From the NCBI GenBank assembly GCA_030632925.1, contig DAOVTU010000084.1, positions 1 to 8,851 of the forward strand: 8,851 bases of DNA, read 5' to 3'. The translations under genes were made by a program, and so were the position numbers. The notes beneath the pieces were generated by a model that was not told the DNA's origin, did no database searches, and saw only the letters and a list, made by a program, of their open reading frames with translations. This DNA comes from Candidatus Krumholzibacteriia bacterium (lineage in GTDB: Bacteria; Krumholzibacteriota; Krumholzibacteriia; LZORAL124-64-63). Positions 1 to 6,866 of this stretch are shown piece after piece; position 1 is the stretch's first letter, and the number at the start of each line of letters is the position of its first letter.

Positions 1-60
1 AATCGCCACCCTGACCATGGTCAGAAAGCAGACGAAGACGTCGCGACAAAGTATTGTCAT
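1..60 (-). CDS. Possible first 20 codons of a further minus-strand gene (cut by left edge)
   Basis: From ATG 60 the minus strand stays open to the edge and would encode MTILCRDVFVCFLTMVRVAI, a moderately hydrophobic N-terminus that could begin a signal or membrane segment. There is no good Shine-Dalgarno site (only GAAGAA directly before the ATG), and 20 open codons are weak evidence in GC-rich DNA. An in-frame ATG at 18 is an alternative. The main support is position: same strand as all other genes and downstream of a promoter-like pair. No function can be suggested. Confidence 0.2.
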   Translation of the reverse strand, partial: MTILCRDVFVCFLTMVRVAI

Positions 61-131
61 TTCTTCATTTACACAGCACGGCAACCCGGCGGTGGCTGGA
101 AGCCGTCCGATGGATTTCCGTGGATCGGAAA

Positions 132-159
132 ATTTAACAGTTGAAGCCTGTTTTGGCAA
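132..159 (-). promoter_or_regulatory. Possible sigma-70-type promoter for a gene beyond the left edge
   Basis: On the minus strand, TTGCCA (154-159) and TTAAAT (132-137) are separated by 16 nt. These match the -35 consensus at 5 of 6 positions and the -10 consensus at 4 of 6. The pair lies in the gap after the GT-C-like gene, about 70 nt ahead of a possible ATG at 60, in locally AT-richer sequence than the coding regions. It was found by eye and not tested against chance. Confidence 0.25.
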
Positions 160-192
160 GGTAGGGCGGGTTTGGGCAGATTGCCGCCAGGG

Positions 193-2262
193 TCAATAAA
201 CGGCGAAAAACAGATCCGCCCCGGCCGGTTGGTGGTTCCAGAATGCCTGCCCATCCGGATAATAGTCCAGGTTGGCATCCTGGCCCGCTTTGGGCTGGTG
301 CCAAAACAACGTAAATGGACTTTGGCCATCGGTGTTGCCCTCGAGGTCCAGGATGATTGCACCTCCGACCGTGCCCGGCACCGGGTCGAAAGACAAGCCC
401 ACCCGTTCGATCTGCTCATTCAGGGTGATCTGCAGCGGGATCTCGGCCAGCAGTTGGTCGCCCCGGCCGTCGGTCACCCCCACCACCCGCAGCGTCACCG
501 AAATCTGCTGGGGCCACGGGCCGGGCGAGCCCACCAACAAGGCCACGCCACTGAGATCAAAATCGGACACCTGGACGATCTGGGCCACCGAAGTGCCGGG
601 GCCCATGACCGGTGTGGTGCCGGTGCGCACAAACTGGGTGTCGCCGGGCAGCCGTTTTTCCAACGGCAACTGGCGCACCGCTGCTTCGCCCCCCGCTTGG
701 TGGTGCAGGATTCGAAATACGCCATCCGGTGTTTGCATACTGCTACTCAGCGAATAGTTCTGCCGCAGGTGGGAATACAGCTCCGGCGCCAGGGCCTTTA
801 CGGTGCGCACACCAGTGACGAGGCCGGCACTGCGCCCCAGCACCACCACTGCGGCCGGATCAGCCTGCAGCGCGGCCACCGCCTGTTGCGGGTCGCGCAC
901 TTCCCCGGCCAGCAGAGTCATTTGCGAAGTGCCCAGAGGCGCGTCCAGCAGAAACACGAGGCCCGGCTGGGCGGGCCAGGCCACAACAGGTGAATGGCCG
1001 TCCCACTGCGTGTCGTTCAGCAACGCCTCCAACCCTTGTTGGCGTTCAGTGCCCAAGTGAATCCGGGCAGTTTCGCGTTCCCATTTCGAGAGAGTCGGGC
1101 GGTCCAGATGGGTGGCCAACCACAACTGTTCACCCAGACGTGGTCCCAGGACCAGTACGCAACCCAGGACGGCGGCCACCAGGCCGATGCGGTTCCGGAG
1201 GCGGGACAAGAGCACGGGCAACAACAGCAACAGGGCCCAGGCGATCAGGCGCAGATGATCGGTATCGCCACGACCGAGCAGGGTGGACCATCCGGCCAGG
1301 GACAAGGCCGCCAAGGGAGCCAACTTGCCCAACTGGCGGCGCCACACCAGCCACAACGTGCCCGCTGGCAACAGCCAGGCCAGGACAAACAGCAGGCGCC
1401 AAGCCAGGGTGCGCCAGGCGGCCTGGCCGGGCATGAACGCCGTCAGGGATTCGCCGGTATTAAGGCCCGAAAAAACTTCCGCCAGCGACTCACCAGATGT
1501 GAACGTGGCCCACCACGAGCGGCCCATTTCGCCGCCGAAGCGGGTGACCGGGTAGACAACCGTATCCCACCAGACCGTGCCCAGATAGCCCTTGAAAATT
1601 GCGGCAATGGCAAAGGGAGCCAGCACCAAAGCCCAGCCACCACCGACTTCAAGCCAGGACCAGCCAGGCAGGCTGTTTTCTGCGCCCCGGCGGCCCAGGA
1701 ACCAACCACCCAGCAGGATGACGGCGCCGTAGGCCATCATGTCCAGGCCAAAGAGACTGAGCAGCCCCCACGCCAAACCGAGCACCCATCCGCGCCCCAG
1801 ACGATTGCCGGTCGGAATCTGGTTGGCCACCACCGCGGCGAATACCGCGGCGGCCACATAGCGCGGATAAACCGGCCCCAAGGCCAATACGCCCACCGGC
1901 ACCAGCCAGGCCCAGCGCCCGGCTCCGAGGCGCCTGGTCAGCCAAAAACCAAAGCCGGCCGCCACACCGTCGAGCACGGCCTTGAATACGGCCAGGGCCA
2001 ACACCGAATGGCCAAAAATTTGCAGGAAGGGCAGGATGAGGACATAACGCGCCGGGCCGTAGATCGAAAAAAGGTCGCGAAAAAGGTGGCCACCACCGGC
2101 GAGCACCCGCCCTCCCAGCAGCCACAGGCCATCGTCCATCAGGTTGAAGCCCTGGATGTGCACGCGCAAGCCGACCAGCAGCGGCAGCAGTCCGGCCAGA
2201 AGGGGCAGCAGGCGATAAAAAGTGGTGTTACTTGATTTCGAGTGTGCGGCACCGTTTTTCAT
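193..2262 (-). CDS. Large polytopic membrane protein, GT-C glycosyltransferase-like, with C-terminal beta-rich domain
   Basis: The product is 689 aa. Residues 1-375 are strongly hydrophobic, with about 11-12 possible spans (near 16-34, 70-90, 90-108, 115-131, 133-147, 158-172, 173-190, 207-224, 286-306, 313-330, 335-353, 358-374). The loop after the first span carries an acidic pair in FNLMDDGLWLLGGRVLAGG (Asp43-Asp44), then LFRDLFSIYGPARYVL. This layout of D-D/E-G, R..L.G, .RD....YGP and a further span is typical of lipid-linked-sugar-dependent GT-C enzymes (PMT/ArnT-like). A second polar motif, RGDTDHLRL, is at 331-339. Residues 376-525 look like the alpha/beta periplasmic part seen in such proteins, and 526-689 appear as a beta-sandwich-like module rich in Val, Thr and Gly. 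Glycosyl transfer is inferred, and donor and acceptor are unknown. ATG 2262 lies 9 nt after the rpe stop without a clear ribosome binding site, suggesting coupling. It is the only non-housekeeping enzyme candidate in the string. Confidence 0.85.
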   Translation of the reverse strand: MKNGAAHSKSSNTTFYRLLPLLAGLLPLLVGLRVHIQGFNLMDDGLWLLGGRVLAGGGHLFRDLFSIYGPARYVLILPFLQIFGHSVLALAVFKAVLDGVAAGFGFWLTRRLGAGRWAWLVPVGVLALGPVYPRYVAAAVFAAVVANQIPTGNRLGRGWVLGLAWGLLSLFGLDMMAYGAVILLGGWFLGRRGAENSLPGWSWLEVGGGWALVLAPFAIAAIFKGYLGTVWWDTVVYPVTRFGGEMGRSWWATFTSGESLAEVFSGLNTGESLTAFMPGQAAWRTLAWRLLFVLAWLLPAGTLWLVWRRQLGKLAPLAALSLAGWSTLLGRGDTDHLRLIAWALLLLLPVLLSRLRNRIGLVAAVLGCVLVLGPRLGEQLWLATHLDRPTLSKWERETARIHLGTERQQGLEALLNDTQWDGHSPVVAWPAQPGLVFLLDAPLGTSQMTLLAGEVRDPQQAVAALQADPAAVVVLGRSAGLVTGVRTVKALAPELYSHLRQNYSLSSSMQTPDGVFRILHHQAGGEAAVRQLPLEKRLPGDTQFVRTGTTPVMGPGTSVAQIVQVSDFDLSGVALLVGSPGPWPQQISVTLRVVGVTDGRGDQLLAEIPLQITLNEQIERVGLSFDPVPGTVGGAIILDLEGNTDGQSPFTLFWHQPKAGQDANLDYYPDGQAFWNHQPAGADLFFAVY

Positions 2263-2271
2263 AATGGCCGA

Positions 2272-2946
2272 CTAACCCCGCAGAAGAGTGATCCGTTCGG
2301 CCCGGTCGGTGGCACCAAAAAGCCACGAACCGCTGACCAGAATATCGGCTCCAGCCTGCCGGCACTCGGGGCCCGTCACGTCGTTGATGCCGCCATCGAC
2401 ATTGATCAAGAAGTCGTGGCCTTCGCTGGTCCGCCGGCTTTTCAATTCGTTGATTTTTTCCAGGGCCACCGGATTGAATTTCTGGCCGCCAAAACCGGGC
2501 TGCACGCTCATTACCAAAACCAGATCGACCTCGGACAGCCAGGGCAGGATGTCCGCCAATGGCGTGCCAGGATTCAGGCTGATGCCGGGCTTCATGCCCA
2601 GCTCAACAATGCGCTTCAAGGTGGACCCAATTTCAGCCTCGGCCTCAACGTGAATAGTCAGGCCATCGACCCCGGCCTTGGCGAAGGCCTCCAGGTACTG
2701 GTCGGCGTGGCTGATCATCAGGTGGGCATCCAAAGGCAGGTCGCTCAGGCCGTGCACGAATTTGCAGATGAAAGGGCCGAAAGAAATATTGGGCACGAAG
2801 TGGCCGTCCATCACATCGAGGTGCAGCAAATCGGCCCCGGCGGCGGTCATGTTGTCGACGTCATTTTTCAGGGCGGCAAAATCGGCCGAAAGCAATGACG
2901 GGGCCACCCAGGCTTGGCCCTCAGCGGGACGAGGCAACCAGTTCAA
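2272..2946 (-). CDS. rpe: Ribulose-phosphate 3-epimerase
   Basis: Rpe interconverts D-ribulose 5-phosphate and D-xylulose 5-phosphate in the pentose phosphate pathway (and the Calvin cycle where present). The product is 224 aa, a single TIM barrel of normal size. Family landmarks in order: APSLLSADF at 15-23, the metal ligands His42 and Asp44 in LLHLDVMDGHFVPN, His75 in LDAHLMI, the loop MSVQPGFGGQKF at 146-157, and Asp184 in NVDGGIN; Asp44 and Asp184 are the expected acid-base pair. A phosphate-binding segment (ADILVSGSWLFG) follows. The same frame is open far upstream of this start, but that part is a shadow of the PASTA gene. The start is TTG 2946, chosen because AAAGGAG lies 6 nt before it; a GTG 13 codons downstream, just before APSLLS, is the alternative and lacks a comparable site. 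The gene starts inside the end of the PASTA gene. Confidence 0.96.
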   Translation of the reverse strand: MNWLPRPAEGQAWVAPSLLSADFAALKNDVDNMTAAGADLLHLDVMDGHFVPNISFGPFICKFVHGLSDLPLDAHLMISHADQYLEAFAKAGVDGLTIHVEAEAEIGSTLKRIVELGMKPGISLNPGTPLADILPWLSEVDLVLVMSVQPGFGGQKFNPVALEKINELKSRRTSEGHDFLINVDGGINDVTGPECRQAGADILVSGSWLFGATDRAERITLLRG

Positions 2947-3646
2947 GGCGTTCTCCTTTGCGGATGCGCTGACCCGCAGGCGGTTGTTGGGACAAAACCA
3001 GATTGGGCGCGGTATGGGAGGTGCGTTGGTAGGTGACCGGCGCCAAAACAAATCCCGCATCGGCAATGGACTGCCGCGCCTGGTAGAGAGGCACGCCGCG
3101 CAGGTCGGGCATGCGCAACAACTCGGTCGCCGCAGGTTCCGCCACCACCAGGTCAACCACGGCACCCTTGTAAAGTTCGATGCCGGATACGGGGTTCTGG
3201 AAATCCACCACCGGTTCGGTGACCCCTTCGCGGCGCACACGCAGCACACGACCGAGGCGATAATTTTCCCGCTGCAGGGTGATCTCGGCCTGGCGCAGGG
3301 AAAGCCCGGCCAGATGCGGCACCGCACCAGCCGGCGGTCCGCTGCTGGTGATCACGCGCACGGTTCGCCCACCGCGAATGCGGGAAGAGGGGCCCGGCAC
3401 CTGATCGAGGATCATGCCTACGGGAATCGTCGGGTGGGCCCGCTGGCGGGCGACCTCGACCTCCAGCCCCACGTTGCGCAACTGGGTGCCAGCACCGGTC
3501 ACGCTCATGCCGCGCACATCCGGCATGGTCACCACTTTGTTGCCGTGGATGATCGACGGCAGCACGTAGAAATTCACGCCCAGAAGAGCCACGCCGCCAA
3601 CGGCGACCAGGCCTATAATCAGGAGGAGAAATTTCCAGAGCTTCAC
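2921..3646 (-). CDS. Membrane-anchored protein with three PASTA repeats and no kinase domain
   Basis: The product is 241 aa: two basic residues, one hydrophobic span at about 5-29 (FLLLIIGLVAVGGVALLGV), then an extracytoplasmic part made of three PASTA repeats at roughly 38-102, 107-170 and 176-239. Each repeat opens with the usual signature: MPDVRGMSVTGAGTQL, VPHLAGLSLRQAEITL and MPDLRGVPLYQARQSI. Each carries the later P-x-x-G turn (QVPGPSSRIRGG, QNPVSGIELYKG, QQPPAGQRIRKG). PASTA repeats are known from PrkC/PknB-type kinases and from some penicillin-binding proteins, where several bind muropeptides or beta-lactams; here no kinase or transpeptidase domain is attached. The role is unknown; an envelope sensor or scaffold is inference. 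The start is GTG 3646 with GAAGGA a few bases upstream, 17 nt after rsmB. The end overlaps rpe by 26 nt. Position between rsmB and rpe parallels prkC in Firmicutes. Confidence 0.92.
   Translation of the reverse strand: MKLWKFLLLIIGLVAVGGVALLGVNFYVLPSIIHGNKVVTMPDVRGMSVTGAGTQLRNVGLEVEVARQRAHPTIPVGMILDQVPGPSSRIRGGRTVRVITSSGPPAGAVPHLAGLSLRQAEITLQRENYRLGRVLRVRREGVTEPVVDFQNPVSGIELYKGAVVDLVVAEPAATELLRMPDLRGVPLYQARQSIADAGFVLAPVTYQRTSHTAPNLVLSQQPPAGQRIRKGERLELVASSR
2953..2959 (-). promoter_or_regulatory. Ribosome binding site for the TTG start of rpe, inside the PASTA gene
   Basis: AAAGGAG on the minus strand lies 6 nt before TTG 2946 and within the coding sequence of the preceding PASTA protein. It is one of the two strongest Shine-Dalgarno matches in the window and decides the otherwise ambiguous rpe start. 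Confidence 0.75.
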
Positions 3647-3663
3647 GTGTGTTCCTTCGCCGT

Positions 3664-5043
3664 TCAGTCAGTCTTGCGCAACCGGGCTGCAAAAAATCCG
3701 TCGCCGTGTCCACCGGCCGCCTGGTTTTCCTGGGGCAACCAGTAACGTCGCCAAATACCCTCCGCATCCGGGTCGGGCACCAAGTCGGTGCGCTCCTTCA
3801 AAAGCTTCGCCAACACCTGATCATTTTCTTCGGGCTCCAGCGAACAGGTGCCGTACATCAGGCGCCCACCCGGGGCCAGCAAATCCGCCGCCCGATGGGC
3901 CAGCATGCCCAGGGTGACAGCCTTGCGTTCGGGGGTCTTGGCCTTCAAGCGCCAGCGACCGTCCGGATGATGCCGCAGCACGCCGGTGCCGCTGCAGGGC
4001 CCGTCCAGCAGGATACCGCCAAACGTGGCCGGCGCAAAGGGAGGATATTCCCCGTCGGCCATCAGCAAGGGCACCTGCCCCGCAGCCACCCGTTCGGTGG
4101 TATCGCGCAGCAGATTCAGGCGTTCGGGGCGATTGTCCATGGCCACCAGCACCGTCGTATCAGGCAACATGGCCCGCAGATGGGCGGTCTTGCCACCGGG
4201 CGCCGCACACATGTCCAACACCGGATGATTGGCAATCAGGTCGGAATCCAGGCCCGACGCCAGCCAGTTGGTCGCCCGTTGCACCGTCGCATCCTGAACG
4301 ATGAGGAAAGGCATGCGTTCCAGACATTCGCGCAACAGGGCACGAGACGGACGTTCCAACACGGTCAAAAGACCCGGCGCACCACCGGCTTCAGTCTCGA
4401 TACCTGAGGCGGCCAGTTGTTGCTGCGCTTCGTCTTTCGAAAAATCGCCCAATACGTGCAGGTGCAGGTCGACCGATTTGTTGGTCCACGCACAGAGCCC
4501 CTCAGCCTCCACAACGCCAAAGTTTTTCACCCAGCGGGTGACTAGCCACGGCGGCAAACTGTACCAGGCCGACAACCAGCGGGGACGGTCGGATTCAAAA
4601 TCCGCAAAGACATTGCGCAGGCCTTCTTCACGCCGTTCGGGCGAAGGGTTCTCGCCCAGCACCTGCCGCCGGATGGCCTGCAGCATGCCGTTGACGAAGC
4701 CCACCTTGTTGCGCCCGGCCTTCAGGCGGCACAACTCGCCGGCCTGGTGTATGGCCGCATAGGCCGGCACACCGTCAAGGCTGAGCATCTGGTGCAAAGC
4801 CAAACGCAGGATGCAGACCAGCACGGGATCATTGGGCGGACGCTTGCGGCTGAATTCGGTGATCACATGGTCGTAGCGCCCCTGCCACTGCAGGGTGCCG
4901 CGCACAAGTTCAGCCAGGAAGGCGGCCGCACGAGGATCCGGGGCCTTGTTCAGGGCACGGTCCAGCACTGGATCGAGATTTTCGCCCGACTCCACCGCCA
5001 GCAAGACCTCCAGGGCCTGCAATCTCACCGGTTCGCAACTCAT
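3664..5043 (-). CDS. rsmB: 16S rRNA (cytosine-967-C5)-methyltransferase, RsmB/Sun/Fmu family
   Basis: RsmB methylates C5 of a cytosine in helix 31 of 16S rRNA (C967 in E. coli) using S-adenosylmethionine. The product is 459 aa, near the usual 430-450. Residues 1-130 form a NusB-like helical RNA-binding domain (LQALEVLLAVESG, FLAELVRGTLQW, ILRLALHQML, GFVNGMLQAIRR). The Rossmann methyltransferase domain has motif I VLDMCAAPGGKT at 275-286, an acidic strand end VAMDNRPERLNLL, motif IV LLDGPCSGTGVLRHHPD with Cys350, and motif VI MYGTCSLEPEEND with Cys400, the expected catalytic nucleophile. Glycine replaces the more usual alanine or valine in the D-x-PC motif. The ATG overlaps the fmt stop as ATGA; GGAG lies about 13 nt upstream, rather far, so translational coupling with fmt is likely. 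A related rRNA m5C methyltransferase specificity cannot be excluded, but the NusB-like domain and the place next to fmt favour RsmB. Confidence 0.94.
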   Translation of the reverse strand: MSCEPVRLQALEVLLAVESGENLDPVLDRALNKAPDPRAAAFLAELVRGTLQWQGRYDHVITEFSRKRPPNDPVLVCILRLALHQMLSLDGVPAYAAIHQAGELCRLKAGRNKVGFVNGMLQAIRRQVLGENPSPERREEGLRNVFADFESDRPRWLSAWYSLPPWLVTRWVKNFGVVEAEGLCAWTNKSVDLHLHVLGDFSKDEAQQQLAASGIETEAGGAPGLLTVLERPSRALLRECLERMPFLIVQDATVQRATNWLASGLDSDLIANHPVLDMCAAPGGKTAHLRAMLPDTTVLVAMDNRPERLNLLRDTTERVAAGQVPLLMADGEYPPFAPATFGGILLDGPCSGTGVLRHHPDGRWRLKAKTPERKAVTLGMLAHRAADLLAPGGRLMYGTCSLEPEENDQVLAKLLKERTDLVPDPDAEGIWRRYWLPQENQAAGGHGDGFFAARLRKTD

Positions 5044-5975
5044 GAGCGCAACACATCTCCGGCTTGCAGGGAAAATCCACGCAGGAACTCGTCAATGGCC
5101 AAAGTCTTGCGGCCGGGGCACTGCAATCCGGTCAGCAACAGCGAGCCTTCGCCACACGCCACTTCCACACCTTCGGGCGCCACGCGCAATACCGTGCCCG
5201 GCGTCTTGCCAGACGACAGGAAAGACATCGGGCGGGCCTTGGTCACCTTCAGCGCCTGCTCCCCCAGATAGGTGGTGGTGCCGGGCCAGGGCTGCAGGGC
5301 GCGGATCTGGTTGTGCACCGTGATCACATCACGGTCCCAACGCACCGCCGAAAGGGTCTTCGTCAGCTTTGGTGCATACACGGCACCTTTGTCGTCCTGG
5401 TCCTGGGGATCAACATGGCCCGTCTGCAGGCCGCGCAGGGTATGGATCAAAAGATCGGCGCCCTGACCAGCCATGCGGTCGAGCAATTCGCCCCCATTGT
5501 CTTCGGGCCCGATAGCGATGGAACGCTGAGCCAGCACCGGCCCCGTATCCACGCCCGGATCCATGCGCATGATCGTCACACCGGTCCAGCTGTCACCATG
5601 CAGGATGGAATATTGCACCGGCGACACGCCCCGCCACCGCGGCAGCAGACTGGCGTGCACGTTGATGCAACCGTAGGTCGGCGACGAGAGCAGGGGTTCG
5701 CGCAGGATATGACCGAAGGCTACTACGACTACGGCATCCGGCTTTTCGGCCATGACGGCCGTTGAAACTTCCTTGCCCTGGCCTTTGCCAAAATCCATGA
5801 CCGGAATGTTGTGTTCCTGGGCGGCAGCCTTGACCGCCGTGGGCAGCATCTTGCGCCCGCGACCGGCCCGACGATCCGGCTGAGTGACCACCAGCGTGAC
5901 CTCAAAGCGGGCCTCGATCAAGGCCTCAAGACTGGGCACCGCAAAATCCGGAGAGCCCATGAATACGATTCTCAT
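5040..5975 (-). CDS. fmt: Methionyl-tRNA formyltransferase
   Basis: Fmt transfers a formyl group from 10-formyltetrahydrofolate to initiator Met-tRNA, preparing it for translation initiation. The product is 311 aa, normal for the family. The N-terminal Rossmann-type formyltransferase domain begins MRIVFMGSPDFAVPSLEAL and includes the loop TQPDRRAGRGRK at 31-42. The catalytic triad is visible: Asn105 and His107 in INVHASLLPRWRG, and Asp143 in MDPGVDTG. The segment after RWRG reads VSPVQYSIL where AAPIQ.AI is more common; I regard this as ordinary variation. The C-terminal tRNA-binding domain starts near YAPKLTK (200-206) and includes IRALQPWPG at 224-232. ATG 5975 has AGGA 7 nt upstream. The gap after def is 34 nt, and the TGA stop overlaps the rsmB ATG by 4 nt. 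Confidence 0.97.
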   Translation of the reverse strand: MRIVFMGSPDFAVPSLEALIEARFEVTLVVTQPDRRAGRGRKMLPTAVKAAAQEHNIPVMDFGKGQGKEVSTAVMAEKPDAVVVVAFGHILREPLLSSPTYGCINVHASLLPRWRGVSPVQYSILHGDSWTGVTIMRMDPGVDTGPVLAQRSIAIGPEDNGGELLDRMAGQGADLLIHTLRGLQTGHVDPQDQDDKGAVYAPKLTKTLSAVRWDRDVITVHNQIRALQPWPGTTTYLGEQALKVTKARPMSFLSSGKTPGTVLRVAPEGVEVACGEGSLLLTGLQCPGRKTLAIDEFLRGFSLQAGDVLRS

Positions 5976-6009
5976 CGCCGGTTCCTAATCATTGGGGAAC
6001 ATTCCTTAA

Positions 6010-6540
6010 TCATTTCGACCATCCAAACAGGCGTTGCACCGCGATGCCCAGCAACCGGGGTCCCAACAGCCAACGATCCCAGACCGAAAGATGATCGATA
6101 AACAATACGCCATCCAAATGGTCGACTTCGTGCAGGATGATCCGCGCCAGCAATTTGTCACTGCGCAATTTCTGCACGCCGTTCTTGTCCGGCGTCTCGT
6201 ACACCAACTCCACCCCACCGGGCCGCATCACATCGGTGTACAGCCCGGGAAAGCTGAGGCAACCTTCTTCGAAGGGAACCTGCCGGCCAAAAGTGCGCTG
6301 GACAACCGGGTTTACCAGGTCCAACCGTTGCTCACCCTCGGGCCGGTCCGGATCCCGGATCACAACCACGCGCTGGTCAACACCGATCTGGGGTGCGGCC
6401 AAACCGACACCCCCATCATCGGCAAGAGTTTCCCAAAGCGCCTCGAGCAGGGCACGAGTTTCCGAAGCACCAACCTGCGCTTCGGAGGCCCGGCGCCGCA
6501 GACAACGGTCACCAAACAGACGGATCCTCGAGATGGCCAC
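6010..6540 (-). CDS. def: Peptide deformylase
   Basis: Def is a metallohydrolase, usually with Fe(II), that removes the N-formyl group from nascent polypeptides at the ribosome. The product is 176 aa, typical of the family. All three catalytic motifs are intact: motif I GVGLAAPQ at 44-51 with Gln51, motif II EEGCLS with metal ligand Cys94, and motif III HEVDH at 137-141 with metal ligands His137 and His141 and catalytic Glu138. The start is GTG at 6540, giving MAISRIRLFGD, which matches the usual N-terminal pattern of a short beta strand followed by GD. The upstream site is poor (GAGTAG, overlapping the yajC stop), so translation probably depends on ribosomes finishing yajC 5 nt away. It precedes fmt, the enzyme that adds the group Def removes, as in many bacteria. 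A C-terminal segment rich in Trp, Leu and Arg (WDRWLLGPRLLG) follows the last motif. Confidence 0.97.
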   Translation of the reverse strand: MAISRIRLFGDRCLRRRASEAQVGASETRALLEALWETLADDGGVGLAAPQIGVDQRVVVIRDPDRPEGEQRLDLVNPVVQRTFGRQVPFEEGCLSFPGLYTDVMRPGGVELVYETPDKNGVQKLRSDKLLARIILHEVDHLDGVLFIDHLSVWDRWLLGPRLLGIAVQRLFGWSK

Positions 6541-6545
6541 CGGAG

Positions 6546-6866
6546 CTACTCGCTTTCGGTGACGACCCCGTTGACGGCCGACTTGGCCACTTCGACTTTC
6601 ACGCCTTCAGCGATCGTGACGATGATGCGGTCGGCCTTGACGTCTTTTACTGTGCCAAAGATGCCACCAGTGGTGACCACCTTGTCACCGCGCTTGATGG
6701 CCTCGATCATGGCCTTGCGCTGGTCAGCCTGTTTTTTCTGGGGCCGGATGATCATGAAGTAGAAAATGGCGAAAATGGAACCGAACATCAGCATGGTCAT
6801 CGCGCCACTGCCACCACCGCCACCGGCGGCCGAGCTGCCCATGGCCAACAGATTCATCGGGAGCAT
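6546..6866 (-). CDS. yajC: Preprotein translocase subunit YajC
   Basis: YajC is a small single-span inner-membrane protein that associates with SecD-SecF and the SecYEG channel; it is accessory to protein export and not essential in Escherichia coli. The product is 106 aa, the usual size. A glycine-rich segment (residues 15-21, SAAGGGGGSG) precedes one membrane span at about 22-40 (FGSIFAIFYFMII), followed at once by the family hallmark RPQKKQADQRK, then the small cytoplasmic domain with AIKRGDKVVTTGGIFGTV and a valine/isoleucine-rich beta segment ending TIAEGVKVEVAKSAV. The start ATG 6866 is set by GAGGAG 6 nt upstream. Unusually, secD and secF do not follow; the next gene, def, begins 5 nt after the yajC stop. 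The family call is secure. Confidence 0.96.
   Translation of the reverse strand: MLPMNLLAMGSSAAGGGGGSGAMTMLMFGSIFAIFYFMIIRPQKKQADQRKAMIEAIKRGDKVVTTGGIFGTVKDVKADRIIVTIAEGVKVEVAKSAVNGVVTESE

Noticed and set aside
106..129. Inverted repeat TCCGAT...ATCGGA with a 12-nt loop
   Set aside because: The stem is only 6 bp. On the coding strand it is not followed by a T-run, so it does not look like a terminator for the operon; chance is the simpler explanation.
994..2235. 413-residue plus-strand open frame, together with the frame at 172-993 covering the whole region antisense to the GT-C-like gene
   Set aside because: The translations are rich in Gln, His, Arg, Pro and Gly, contain no recognisable domain and mirror the codon structure of the opposite gene, whose membrane-protein composition is convincing. 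Long antisense frames are expected in GC-rich DNA.
2947..3327. Upstream extension of the rpe frame to an ATG at 3327, giving 351 residues
   Set aside because: The added part lies in another frame over the PASTA gene, reads as Arg/Pro/Cys-rich nonsense and lengthens a protein that is normally 210-225 residues. TTG 2946 with AAAGGAG explains the start.
2678..3745. 355-residue plus-strand open frame opposite the PASTA gene and the start of rpe
   Set aside because: It crosses three genuine minus-strand gene ends, has low-complexity His/Gln/Arg-rich composition and has no family signature.
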